Shown here: one piece after another, positions 41,417 to 49,381 of the stretch
Layout of the letters: every line of letters starts with the position of its first letter
Numbering within the stretch: the first letter of the stretch is position 1
Assembly: GCA_020853755.1 (NCBI GenBank)
Contig: JADYYG010000014.1
Coordinates: forward strand, 62,001 to 126,000
Direction: 5' to 3'
Length of the DNA: 64,000 nucleotides
Source: Dehalococcoidia bacterium
GTDB lineage: Bacteria; Chloroflexota; Dehalococcoidia; Tepidiformales; Tepidiformaceae
Translations under genes and position numbers: made by a program
The notes under the pieces: model-generated
Told to the model about the DNA's origin: nothing
Databases searched by the model: none
The model's input: the letters and a program-made list of their open reading frames with translations, nothing else

Positions 41417-41845
41417 TTAGGACGGCTTCGCGTAGTCCCAGGAGATGACCTTCTCCGGCCGGATGCGAATGTATGCCGCACCGGGGCGCGCTTCGGTCGG
41501 AAGCTGGTCTTCAGGCGTGCCGCGGAGGGCCATCGAGTGGCGCAGGAGCGGGAGCTGTTCTGCCGGATCCATCACGATGTCGGCCGTGCCCTGGATGCAG
41601 ACGCCCTTGATGTCCTGCATCGAGCTGCCGGTTTCGAGCATCACCGAGACCTTCGGGTTCCGTTCGATGTTCTTCAGCTTCTGGGTGCCCGCGCGGCAGC
41701 CGATGAATACCTCGTCGCCCTTGCGGAAGTAGCCGATCGGCACCGTGTGCGGGTGGCCGCTCTTGCTGATCGTGGTCAGCGCGATCCAGCCGGGCCGGCT
41801 ATCGAGAAATGCGTGGACTTCGTCCCGGGTCATCTTTCCTGCCAT
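41417..41845 (-). CDS. Pyridoxamine 5'-phosphate oxidase-like FMN/F420-binding protein
   Basis: 142-residue split-barrel protein of the PPOX class: WIALTTISKSGHPHTVPIGYF is the typical first beta-hairpin (quoted region spans residues 20-40), followed by LKNIERNPKVSVML. Such proteins bind FMN, F420 or heme and reduce or sense small molecules. GGAG nine bases upstream supports the ATG at 41845. It is transcribed divergently from the FAH-family gene. Confidence 0.8.
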   Translation of the reverse strand: MAGKMTRDEVHAFLDSRPGWIALTTISKSGHPHTVPIGYFRKGDEVFIGCRAGTQKLKNIERNPKVSVMLETGSSMQDIKGVCIQGTADIVMDPAEQLPLLRHSMALRGTPEDQLPTEARPGAAYIRIRPEKVISWDYAKPS

Positions 41846-41939
41846 GCGGTTTGCTCCTGCTGTGGATTGTCTTCGCATTGGAAACGACCCCACGAAGCCA
41901 GTCCAGTACACTCAGGGCACATTCACAAGGGGTGGCGGC

Positions 41940-42692
41940 TTGGCCAACTACGTACGTTTCGAACGCAAAGACGGGAGCAAGGGCGCGGGCCAGCTCGAAG
42001 GCGAATCCATCCGGGTCATCGAAGAGCCGTTCTGGGAATCCGCCCGGGCCACGGGCGAACGCCTTTCGCTCGAAGCGGTCCGGCTGCTCCCGCCCACGCA
42101 ACCGCGTTCCATCGTCTGCGTCGGCCTGAACTACTCGAGCCACCTGCACGGCCGCCCGGCGCCGAACCCGCCGACCCTCTTCTTCAAGCCGCTCGCGAGC
42201 ATCGCCGGCCCCGGCGACGACATCATTCTCCCCGCCGGCTGCGGCCGCGTGGACCCCGAGGGCGAAATCGTCATCGTCATCGGCAAGAAGGTGAAGGACG
42301 CCACCCGCGAAGAGGCGCTCGACGCCATCTTCGGCTACACCGCCGGGAACGACGTTTCTGCGCGCGAATGGCAGAACGCCGACGGCCAGTGGTGGCGCGC
42401 CAAGGGCAGCGACACCTTCGGCGTCTTCGGCCCGAGCATTGTCACCGGCATCGAACACGACCAGCTGGTCGTGACCACGCGCGTGAACGATGTCGAAGTG
42501 CAGCGCGGGGGCTCGAACGAACTGATCCGCGACATCCCCGAGATCGTCCGGCTCGTCAGCGCCGTCATGACGCTCCTCCCCGGCGACATCATCTACACCG
42601 GCACTCCCGGCGAACCCCCGCAGATTAAGAGCGGCGACAAGGTTGAGGTTGAAGTGACGGGCGTTGGGGTGCTCCGCAACGGGATCGTGTAG
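41940..42692 (+). CDS. Fumarylacetoacetate hydrolase family protein
   Basis: 250 residues with a TTG start preceded by AAGGGG. The FAH fold signature is present: VGLNYSSHL, then LFFKPLASIAGPGDDIILP, and the metal ligands in DPEGEIVIVIGKK. The family hydrolyses or decarboxylates acylpyruvates and related diketo acids in aromatic degradation. The TAG stop is at the same time the first three bases of a repeat element. Confidence 0.85.
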   Translation: MANYVRFERKDGSKGAGQLEGESIRVIEEPFWESARATGERLSLEAVRLLPPTQPRSIVCVGLNYSSHLHGRPAPNPPTLFFKPLASIAGPGDDIILPAGCGRVDPEGEIVIVIGKKVKDATREEALDAIFGYTAGNDVSAREWQNADGQWWRAKGSDTFGVFGPSIVTGIEHDQLVVTTRVNDVEVQRGGSNELIRDIPEIVRLVSAVMTLLPGDIIYTGTPGEPPQIKSGDKVEVEVTGVGVLRNGIV

Positions 42693-42736
42693 GGATTTTG
42701 GATTGGGGATTTCGGACTTCGGATTGGGGATTGCTC
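42690..42736 (+). repeat. GGATT-type intergenic repeat, copy A
   Basis: Begins with the TAG stop codon of the FAH-family gene: TAGGGATTTTGGATTGGGG and continues with further GGATT/GGATTT units. It shares its first ten bases exactly with copies B and C. Confidence 0.75.
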
Positions 42737-42760
42737 CGGCGGAGAACCCAGAATCCGACG

Positions 42761-43129
42761 TCAGGCGTGGCGGATTTCCACGAGAGCGAACGGGCCGTTC
42801 GTGACGACTGGCCCTTCGGAAGCGATGAACTCCCGGCCGAACGAAGCCTGACCCTCTGGGGCCAGCGGCGGGACGCTCAGGTTCATCGGCAGTTCGAGCT
42901 TCTGACTGATCTCGTGGAGGGCGAGGGCCATCCGGCGGCTCAACGGCACGTCCAGGTCGATCTGCGCAGCCTTCGCATTCCCGATGCTGGCCGAAAGCAG
43001 GCGCAGGTCTTCCTCGAGCCGGACCAACTGCTTCGGTCCGAGGTCTCGCTGGATCAAGACGTACGCCCATGTTCCGCCGGCCGCCGGTGACGCGCGGTAG
43101 CCGTAACGGAACCTTCGCCCTCTTGCCAT
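42761..43129 (-). CDS. Hypothetical protein (122 aa)
   Basis: Start MARGRRFRYGYRASPAAGG set by GGAGG six bases upstream. Basic N-terminus, then a segment (GPKQLVRLEEDLRLLSAS) that could be a helix and a hydrophobic beta-rich C-terminus (GPVVTNGPFALVEIRHA). No family is recognised. It is flanked on both sides by copies of the intergenic repeat. Confidence 0.5.
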   Translation of the reverse strand: MARGRRFRYGYRASPAAGGTWAYVLIQRDLGPKQLVRLEEDLRLLSASIGNAKAAQIDLDVPLSRRMALALHEISQKLELPMNLSVPPLAPEGQASFGREFIASEGPVVTNGPFALVEIRHA

Positions 43130-43186
43130 AGCCCGCCTCCAGCGCCGGATCCCCATCTGGGGATGCGCAGTGTAGCGGACCGGGAT

Positions 43187-43281
43187 GATTTTGGATTGGC
43201 GATTTCGGATTTTGGATTTTCCGCCACGCCCGGCCCGAAGGGCCGAATCCCGAATCCAAAATCCGAAATCGAAAATCCCTA
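43187..43281 (-). repeat. GGATT-type intergenic repeat, copy B (long inverted repeat)
   Basis: Read on the minus strand it starts at the TAG stop of the HTH/SH3 gene (TAGGGATTTTCGATTTCGG), passes a GC hairpin (CGGCCCTTCGGGCCG, 43231-43245) and ends in the reverse complement of its own GGATTTTGGATT units. The whole 95 bases can fold into one long stem. Confidence 0.75.
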
Positions 43282-45291
43282 CGGCCAGGCGAGATAGGCC
43301 GAGTTCACCCACCCTTCGAGGCCGCCAGGCGTGCGCACGTAAACCCACGTGCCGTCCGTCCCCTGTTCGAGTCCACGCCGTCCTGCCGGGCGATCGGACG
43401 TTTCCGCCTGCGTCAGCGCCGAACCGTCCGCCAGCGTCGTGATGATCACGCCCGCCACCGATGGCCGGTCACGCAGGTTCAACCGATCTCCCTGTGCCGA
43501 AACTTTGAAACGCAAAGGCGACTCGATGGGGGTGTCCGCTGACTCGAACCTGGGTTGCAACAGGACTGGCGGAGAAGCCCCGCCATGCCCGCCGTGGGGG
43601 AGCGCGAAGGTCAGCCAATTAGGGCCAGCGGCCCATGGGTCGATGTGTGCCGGGCCTTCCTCGGTGCGAACGTTGGCTCTCACGATGTTGCCATCGCGGG
43701 TGTTCAGCACCGCCCACTTTCCCAGCGCGACCAGGTCCGTTCCTTCGGGACCCGGAATCACGCCCTGGACCCACGGTGACTGAAACCACATCCCATCCAA
43801 CGCCGGGTCTGCCGAGAGCACGTACCCGTACCGTTGCGTGACGTTCCATGTCCCGCTCGCTCGGCGCGTGCTGATAACGCCGAAGTCGTAGCCGTTTTCA
43901 GCGCCGGCCGCCCTGAGGAGGCACGTGAACGCATCCGGCGCCATCCAGCGGCGGGCCGGCGCCCAGTCTCCGTAGTAAATACTCGCCGAACGAACCCGGC
44001 TCAGTACCTTGCCCGATGCTAGTTCGACGATCTCGACCGCTGGCCAGTACTCCCGTGGTCCATCAGCGGAGTCCGCCCCCGCCGAACGGAGAGGGATTTC
44101 CCGGAGGTACAGCCTTCCGTCGGTCGAGAAGCTGGCGGCGTGGTCGTGGAAGAGCGGTGTCGTCGAGCCACTGCCGTCCCATCGGAACTGCATCGCAAAA
44201 AGGTGCCAATCGAGCAGGAAGCTTTCCCCGCCGTCGAGCGGTTGAAACATCTCCAGCGAGAACCCTGCGTCGCTCGCTCCCGTCGTAAGGACGGTGTCAT
44301 ATGTGCCCCGAACCTTTCCGGTGGCAGCATCGAGTAGTGTGACCACCAGCCGAGGGCCGCCGCCGGAAGCCACCGCCAGGGCGCCACCATCCGGGGAGAT
44401 CAGCACCGGAGTCGAAAAGCCGGTCGGCGGGACAGTCACCGTTGCGAGCGGCTCGATCCCGGCGCCGGGCTGCGGCACGCGAAGCAGCGTCAGTTCGCCG
44501 GCGCCCTTGTTGGCTTCGCGGCGTTCGAAAACCAGCGTGGCATCGGGCAGACTGCCAGCCACCGTAACCAGGCTGAGTTTCAGGTGAGGCCACGACCAAG
44601 AGGTTTCCACATTGAGCAGGTCCATCATGTGGGCCACCGGGGCAGCGCTGTTGTCGATCGCCGAGACGAACCGTCCGCCCGGCCACGTCCGGTACTCGGA
44701 CACCCGGTCAGTCTTGAGCCGGTGCCCTCGGACTTCGCCGCCAACGGTGGCCATCAGGAAAAGCCCATGCGGCCAGTCGATGAGTTCGCCCCTGGCGAAC
44801 GTCCGGACCTCCCACGTGTCCTTGAACGGGGCATCGGAAATGATCCCCTCCGGCGAATCTGACGTTACCGTGACGGTCGTGGCCGGGGTGCCGGGAGGTG
44901 CAACCTGTGAGTCGCCGGAATCCTCTCCCCACAACTTCCACGCGAGCGCACCGCCGCCGGCCACCGCCAACCCCGCGGCGCCGGCAGTAGCCAGGAAGGC
45001 TCGGCGCGAGTAGCGGCCGGTTGAAGGTGGCGGCGGCGCCGGCTGAGCCGCAGCTTCAGGTTCCTTTTCCTCGTCCTCAGTGCCGTTTGCCGCCCACTCT
45101 CGAAGAGCGGCGCGGTCCGGAACGCCCAATCGTGCGCAGACGCGCTCAATCCGCTCCTCCGCTTGCGAAACGGTCACGCCAAGCTGGACCGCAATCTGGG
45201 CCAGCGGAGCCCGCGACACAGCCATCTCATAGACACGCCGGTCTAACGGATCAAGGCGGCTCAGTCGATCCAAGCTGTAGCGACCTCCCAC
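43279..45291 (-). CDS. Membrane-anchored LuxR-HTH protein with beta-propeller-like and SH3 domains
   Basis: 670 residues in four parts. Residues 13-66: LuxR/GerE-type helix-turn-helix (LAQIAVQLGVTVSQAEERIE, then ARLGVPDRAALREW). Residues 67-92: acidic, Pro-rich linker. Residues 93-120: YSRRAFLATAG followed by a hydrophobic helix, a Tat-like signal-anchor. Residues 125-590: WD/propeller-like repeats without a close family. Residues about 595-670: SH3b domain (LNLRDRPSVAGVIITTL ... GLEGWVNSAYLAWP). Topology implies a DNA-binding part inside and a wall- or ligand-sensing part outside. Function is inferred only. Confidence 0.6.
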   Translation of the reverse strand: MGGRYSLDRLSRLDPLDRRVYEMAVSRAPLAQIAVQLGVTVSQAEERIERVCARLGVPDRAALREWAANGTEDEEKEPEAAAQPAPPPPSTGRYSRRAFLATAGAAGLAVAGGGALAWKLWGEDSGDSQVAPPGTPATTVTVTSDSPEGIISDAPFKDTWEVRTFARGELIDWPHGLFLMATVGGEVRGHRLKTDRVSEYRTWPGGRFVSAIDNSAAPVAHMMDLLNVETSWSWPHLKLSLVTVAGSLPDATLVFERREANKGAGELTLLRVPQPGAGIEPLATVTVPPTGFSTPVLISPDGGALAVASGGGPRLVVTLLDAATGKVRGTYDTVLTTGASDAGFSLEMFQPLDGGESFLLDWHLFAMQFRWDGSGSTTPLFHDHAASFSTDGRLYLREIPLRSAGADSADGPREYWPAVEIVELASGKVLSRVRSASIYYGDWAPARRWMAPDAFTCLLRAAGAENGYDFGVISTRRASGTWNVTQRYGYVLSADPALDGMWFQSPWVQGVIPGPEGTDLVALGKWAVLNTRDGNIVRANVRTEEGPAHIDPWAAGPNWLTFALPHGGHGGASPPVLLQPRFESADTPIESPLRFKVSAQGDRLNLRDRPSVAGVIITTLADGSALTQAETSDRPAGRRGLEQGTDGTWVYVRTPGGLEGWVNSAYLAWP

Positions 45292-45370
45292 ATAAACCCG
45301 CCCTCACATGGTAAGACGCATCTCGACCGCGATTGGTTCCCTCGGCGCTCCGCAATCCGAGCTATCTCAC

Positions 45371-45428
45371 CGGCCCGAAGGGCCGAATCCTCGATCCAAA
45401 ATCCCCAATCCGAAATCGAAAATCCCTA
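45371..45428 (-). repeat. GGATT-type intergenic repeat, copy C
   Basis: On the minus strand it starts at the TAG stop of the helicase gene: TAGGGATTTTCGATTTCGG, the same 19 bases as copy B, and ends with the same GC hairpin (45371-45385). Confidence 0.75.
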
Positions 45429-46739
45429 GTCCCAGCGGGAGGGCAGCTTCAGATACTCCAGGCTCGCTTCGCCAACTTCTTTGCGGATGACGTCCCAGAA
45501 GTCGAGGTCCCATTCGCCGACGAAGGAGTAGGAAGCCCCCTGCTTGCCGGCCCGGGCGGTACGCCCGATGCGGTGGATGTACTCCTCGGCGTTCTGGGGC
45601 ACGTCATAGTTGATGACGTTCTCGATGTCCGGGATGTCGAGGCCGCGAGCTGCCACGTTTGTGGCCACGAGGAATTCGAGCGCGCCCGAGCGGAAGTCCT
45701 GCATCACGCGGTCGCGCTGGCCCTGGCGAAGGTCGCCGTGGATGGCGCGCGCCTGCACGCCCGCAGCGTTCAGCTGGTCGGTCAGCCGGTCGACGCCGAT
45801 CTTCGTGTTCCGGAAGATGAGCGTCCGCCCGAGGCCGTGCTGTTCGTAGATGAAGCGCAGGGCGAAGAACTTCTCGCGCTCTGAGACTTCGCAGTACAGC
45901 TGGCGGACGCCCGCGGCGGTGCGCTGTTCGGGCTCGATTTCGATGGTATCGGCCTTCCGCATGTGCCGGTAGGTCAGCCGCGCGATGCTCGTCGGCATCG
46001 TGGCGCTGAAAAGCGCCGTCTGGCGCTGTTTCGGGACGGTGCGAAGGATGTAGTCGATGTCGCGGGCGAAGCCGATGTCGAGCATCGCATCCGCCTCATC
46101 GAGAACCACGAAGTGGACGCGGTCGAGGCGGAGCGTGCCGCGCTTCAGGTGATCGATGACGCGGCCGGGCGTGCCGACGACGACATGCGCGCCTTTTTCG
46201 AGCGCGAGCAGGTCGGAGCGGACGCGGCTGCCACCAACGAGGCCGAGCGTGGTGAACCCGTAGAACAGCCCGAGGTGATGGATGACGTCCTTGACCTGGT
46301 TGGCAAGTTCGCGCGTCGGGACCATCACCACGGCCTGCACTTCGTTGCGGGAAGGGTCGATGGAGCGGGCGAGCGGGATGCCGAAGGCGATGGTCTTGCC
46401 GGTGCCGGTTTGAGCGAGGCCGATGAGGTCATCGCCGGCGAGCAGCCGGGGGAGGGCTGCTGCCTGGATTGGGGTGGGGTTCGCATAGCCGAGGGCGGCG
46501 ATGGCCTCGAGCGCGGTTTCGCCTACGCCAAGGTCTGCGAACGCCCGGGAGATCGGCGCCTGGGCCGCGGGAAGACCGGGTTGCGACGCTGTGGGCGAAC
46601 CGGCATCGGTGCTGCCGGCGCCACGCCCGCGACGGCCGCGGTTCCGCCGCCGGCGTGGGGCAAGGGGTTCGTGGGCAGCCGGGTGAGTGGCTTGCTCGTG
46701 GTGGGCGTGGGCCTGGTGGACGGGCGCGCGATGAGGCAC
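45426..46739 (-). CDS. DEAD-box RNA helicase
   Basis: 437 residues. A basic, His/Arg-rich N-terminal extension (1-60) precedes the helicase core: Q motif PTPIQ, Walker A AQTGTGKT, PTRELA, TPGRV, VLDEADAML, SAT, and the C-terminal ARGLDI and HRIGRTARAG. It unwinds RNA with ATP, in ribosome assembly or mRNA decay. It starts at GTG. The stop coincides with repeat copy C. Confidence 0.93.
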   Translation of the reverse strand: MPHRAPVHQAHAHHEQATHPAAHEPLAPRRRRNRGRRGRGAGSTDAGSPTASQPGLPAAQAPISRAFADLGVGETALEAIAALGYANPTPIQAAALPRLLAGDDLIGLAQTGTGKTIAFGIPLARSIDPSRNEVQAVVMVPTRELANQVKDVIHHLGLFYGFTTLGLVGGSRVRSDLLALEKGAHVVVGTPGRVIDHLKRGTLRLDRVHFVVLDEADAMLDIGFARDIDYILRTVPKQRQTALFSATMPTSIARLTYRHMRKADTIEIEPEQRTAAGVRQLYCEVSEREKFFALRFIYEQHGLGRTLIFRNTKIGVDRLTDQLNAAGVQARAIHGDLRQGQRDRVMQDFRSGALEFLVATNVAARGLDIPDIENVINYDVPQNAEEYIHRIGRTARAGKQGASYSFVGEWDLDFWDVIRKEVGEASLEYLKLPSRWD

Positions 46740-47068
46740 GGGCGTCGCCAGGGCGGGCGTGATGGTTGCAACGGGCGAAGCGGGCGACGGGTCTTCCGTG
46801 GCGCTCTTTCGCCTTCGGGTGAGGAACGACAGCAGGGGCTCAGGGTCCTTTCAGTGGCGCCACGTTTCGGCGCCGAACAGGCCGCTGCGCCGAGCCCTCA
46901 CAGGCGCGCTGACCGGGTGGAATCAGGTGGACAGGAAAGAGCGCAGGCGACAAACGAACAGTACGAAAGACGTATGGGAGCGTTCAGAGGGCTCTCGGTC
47001 ACCATCAACTCTGGTAGTGAGCATAACACAAGAGGTCACGGTCGTGGCCGCTCATCACGCAAAGCCGG
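46740..47068. other. 329-bp gap: probable long 5' leader of the helicase gene
   Basis: No gene. On the minus strand an extended -10, TGTTATGCT (47020-47028), would start a leader of about 270 bases. It contains a GGCGCC/GGCGCC hairpin with a seven-base loop (46856-46874). Long leaders are typical of cold-inducible DEAD-box genes, so post-transcriptional control is possible. Confidence 0.4.
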
Positions 47069-47695
47069 TTACGCCCGGACGCGGCTCATCAGCGCCAGCA
47101 TGTTCACCTCCGGGTCACGGAAGAACGTCATCCACTCCTCGGTGCCGTCCGGGTGCGTGAAAATCTTGTGCGGCTCTCCTTCGAAGCGGACGCCCTTCGC
47201 TGTGAGCGAAGCCTGCGCCCCGTGGATGTCTTCGACCATGAAGTAGAGGACCGAGTTGCCGTTCCCCTGCGCCTCCGGGAGGGCGTCGAGCATGAGGCGC
47301 GTCCCGTCGCAGTCGAAGAACGCGAGTTGGCCGGCGGTGAAGAGGTGGGTCATGCCGAGCGTGTCCTTATAGAAGGGGAGGCAGGCATCGAGGTCCTTTA
47401 CGGTCTGGGCGACCTGGCCGATCGAGCCGAGGCTGACAGGCGTTCCGGGGGTGGGCATGGCGGTGCTCCTGAAAGGGTGGTTGAGCGGCAGCCCGTCCCA
47501 GCGGCGGATGGCCGCGCGCGAGGGCAGGTCGAGCTTGGCGCGGATGTTATCGAGGTGGTACTTCACCCCGTCGACGGAGGTTCCGCGCTGGACGGCAATG
47601 CGCCGGTTCGTCATCCCGTGGCGCACCATGTGGACCACCTCCCATTCGCTGGGGGTGAGCACATCGGCGCTGCGCGGGCGGCCCGGTTTCGCCAT
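47069..47695 (-). CDS. LuxR-type HTH fused to VOC/glyoxalase domain
   Basis: 208 residues. Residues 13-66 are a LuxR/GerE-like DNA-binding domain: LTPSEWEVVHMVRHGMTNRR, followed by a recognition helix and AKLDLPSRAAIRRW. Residues 86-205 are a vicinal-oxygen-chelate domain: LGSIGQVAQTVKDLDACLPF, LMLDALPEAQ, YFMVEDIHGAQASL and FFRDPEVNMLALMS. The VOC part may bind a small ligand or metal and control the HTH, or be an enzyme. TACAAT lies six bases before the ATG. Confidence 0.75.
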   Translation of the reverse strand: MAKPGRPRSADVLTPSEWEVVHMVRHGMTNRRIAVQRGTSVDGVKYHLDNIRAKLDLPSRAAIRRWDGLPLNHPFRSTAMPTPGTPVSLGSIGQVAQTVKDLDACLPFYKDTLGMTHLFTAGQLAFFDCDGTRLMLDALPEAQGNGNSVLYFMVEDIHGAQASLTAKGVRFEGEPHKIFTHPDGTEEWMTFFRDPEVNMLALMSRVRA

Positions 47696-47701
47696 CGAAG
47701 G

Positions 47702-47707
47702 ATTGTA
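47702..47707 (-). promoter_or_regulatory. -10 hexamer TACAAT, leaderless start
   Basis: Minus-strand TACAAT is six bases from the ATG of the HTH-VOC gene. Confidence 0.5.
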
Positions 47708-47798
47708 GGAATCCTGCGCCAGAATTTCCCTCCCCCTCTTGCCGCAGCCGCCGCCCCGGATCATGCGAAAGACGCAGGAGGCGGCCGCGAATTCGCTC

Positions 47799-47822
47799 TA
47801 CAATCCCCCTGCACGCAGGAGG
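47799..47822 (+). promoter_or_regulatory. -10 TACAAT and AGGAGG before the enoyl-CoA hydratase gene
   Basis: TACAAT (47799-47804) gives a transcript that begins about 20 bases before the ATG and contains a perfect AGGAGG at 47817-47822, nine bases before it. This is a contrast to the leaderless genes: same -10 type, with leader and ribosome-binding site. Confidence 0.55.
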
Positions 47823-47831
47823 CTCCCCACG

Positions 47832-48737
47832 ATGACCGATTTCAACACGATCATGTACGAGGTCGACCGTGGCCGCGCGCGGATTACTCTGAACCGCCCG
47901 GAGAAACTGAACGCGCTCTCGCTCGAACTCCAGACGGAGCTCAACACCGCCCTCTGGGAGGCGGACAACGACAACAACGTCCATGCGGTCATCCTCCGCG
48001 GCAACGGGCGCGCCTTCAGCGCCGGGTACGACCTGACGCCGCTCTCGAACCGGAAAGCTGCCGGCGCGACTTCGGACCAGTACACCGCCGTCTACCGTGG
48101 CGGCCGGACGTTCGACGATGACGCCTGGCAACTGGAGAAAGCCCAGCGCCTGCGCATGGCCATCTTCGACATGCACAAGCCGGTCATTGCCCAGGTGCAC
48201 GGTTACTGCCTCGCGGGCGGGACCGACGTCGCGCTGCTCTGCGACATCATCATTGCCGCGGACGATGCGACTATCGGGTTTCCCCCGGCGCGGGCCATGG
48301 GCTCGCTCCCGAACCAGATGTGGGTCTACCACTGTGGTCCGCAGTGGGCGAAGCGCCTCTTCCTCACCGGCGACACCATCACCGGCGCGGAGGCCGCCCA
48401 GATCGGCCTCGTGCTCAAGTCCGTCCCGGCGACTCAGCTCGCCCAGGAAGTTGAGTCCCTCGTCGACCGCATGGTGATGATCGACACCGACCTGCTCTCG
48501 GCGAACAAGCGCATCGTGAACGTGGCGCTCGAACTGATGGGCGCGCGGACAATGCAGCGTTTCGGGGTCGAGAATGACGCTCGGGCGCACCTCGCGCCCA
48601 GTGTGCGGGAATTCGGACGGATTGCCGGCGAACAGGGGCTGAAGGCGGCACTCCACTGGCGGGACGCCAAGTTCGGCGACGGCCGCGCGCGCGTGAACGG
48701 GCCCGAAATCCGGGACGAGAACGGCAGGCTCATATGA
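47832..48737 (+). CDS. Enoyl-CoA hydratase/isomerase family protein
   Basis: 301 residues, crotonase fold: LNRPEKLNALS, the oxyanion-hole segment GNGRAFSAGYDL and VHGYCLAGGTDVALLCDIII. The first catalytic glutamate of classical hydratases is an Asp here (GGTDVAL), so a different reaction within the superfamily is possible. The C-terminus is about 40 residues longer than classical crotonase. It is followed by a membrane protein gene with ATGA overlap. Confidence 0.85.
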   Translation: MTDFNTIMYEVDRGRARITLNRPEKLNALSLELQTELNTALWEADNDNNVHAVILRGNGRAFSAGYDLTPLSNRKAAGATSDQYTAVYRGGRTFDDDAWQLEKAQRLRMAIFDMHKPVIAQVHGYCLAGGTDVALLCDIIIAADDATIGFPPARAMGSLPNQMWVYHCGPQWAKRLFLTGDTITGAEAAQIGLVLKSVPATQLAQEVESLVDRMVMIDTDLLSANKRIVNVALELMGARTMQRFGVENDARAHLAPSVREFGRIAGEQGLKAALHWRDAKFGDGRARVNGPEIRDENGRLI

Positions 48738-49372
48738 CCATCAAGGCCACATCTGTCATCTCCATCCTCGCGATCTGGGTCTCCAGCATCGTCGCCGTGG
48801 CCATCGAACCTGACGGCTGGTGGATCCTCATCTTTGCCTTCCTTGCGACGGCCGCCGTTGGCGCTTCGGCCTGGCGCAGGCTTGGGATATCCCGGCTGAT
48901 CGCGATCGCCGGGACATGGCTGGGGGTGGCGTTCGCGGCGGGCGCCACCGGCGACGCTGCCTGGATATCCATCTTTGCCTTCCTGACCACGGCGGCTGTC
49001 GTTTACAGCACGATGCGCCGCGATGCCTGGCTGCTCGGCGCCGGTATCACTACGGCCTGGCTGGCTACCGGGCTCGCCGTCCTCGTTCACGGGAGTGATG
49101 CCGCCTGGATGTGCGTCTTCGCCTTCGTCACCGCCGGCGCCGTCGCGAATAGCCACAACGCCACCATCCGCGGGGTGGCCGCCATCTTCTGGTGGGCCAT
49201 CGCCGGGCTGCTCATCCTGATCTTCGGCGCAGGACTCGCCTGGCTAAGCGTGTTCGCCTTCATCCTCACCGCCTCGTCCATCGGGTTCGGGGGGTTCTCG
49301 TTCCCGCGCGGCCTCGAGTGGGACCTCTTCGACCATGACGACGACAGCGAGCGTGTGAAGGTCGTGCGCTAA
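48734..49372 (+). CDS. Membrane protein with four tandem two-helix repeats
   Basis: 212 residues, about eight predicted spans. A unit of about 47 residues repeats four times: Trp at 15, 62, 109 and 154; a second Trp about 15 residues later; then FAF at 34, 81, 129 and 174 in contexts such as WISIFAFLTTAAV and WLSVFAFILTASS. The C-terminus is charged (HDDDSERVKVVR) and likely cytoplasmic. No family is recognised. It is translationally coupled to the enoyl-CoA hydratase gene. Confidence 0.65.
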   Translation: MTIKATSVISILAIWVSSIVAVAIEPDGWWILIFAFLATAAVGASAWRRLGISRLIAIAGTWLGVAFAAGATGDAAWISIFAFLTTAAVVYSTMRRDAWLLGAGITTAWLATGLAVLVHGSDAAWMCVFAFVTAGAVANSHNATIRGVAAIFWWAIAGLLILIFGAGLAWLSVFAFILTASSIGFGGFSFPRGLEWDLFDHDDDSERVKVVR

Positions 49373-49375
49373 CAT
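49370..49375 (+). promoter_or_regulatory. -10 hexamer TAACAT, leaderless start
   Basis: TAACAT overlaps the TAA stop of the repeat membrane protein and lies six bases before the next ATG. Confidence 0.4.
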
Positions 49376-49381
49376 TGGCCC

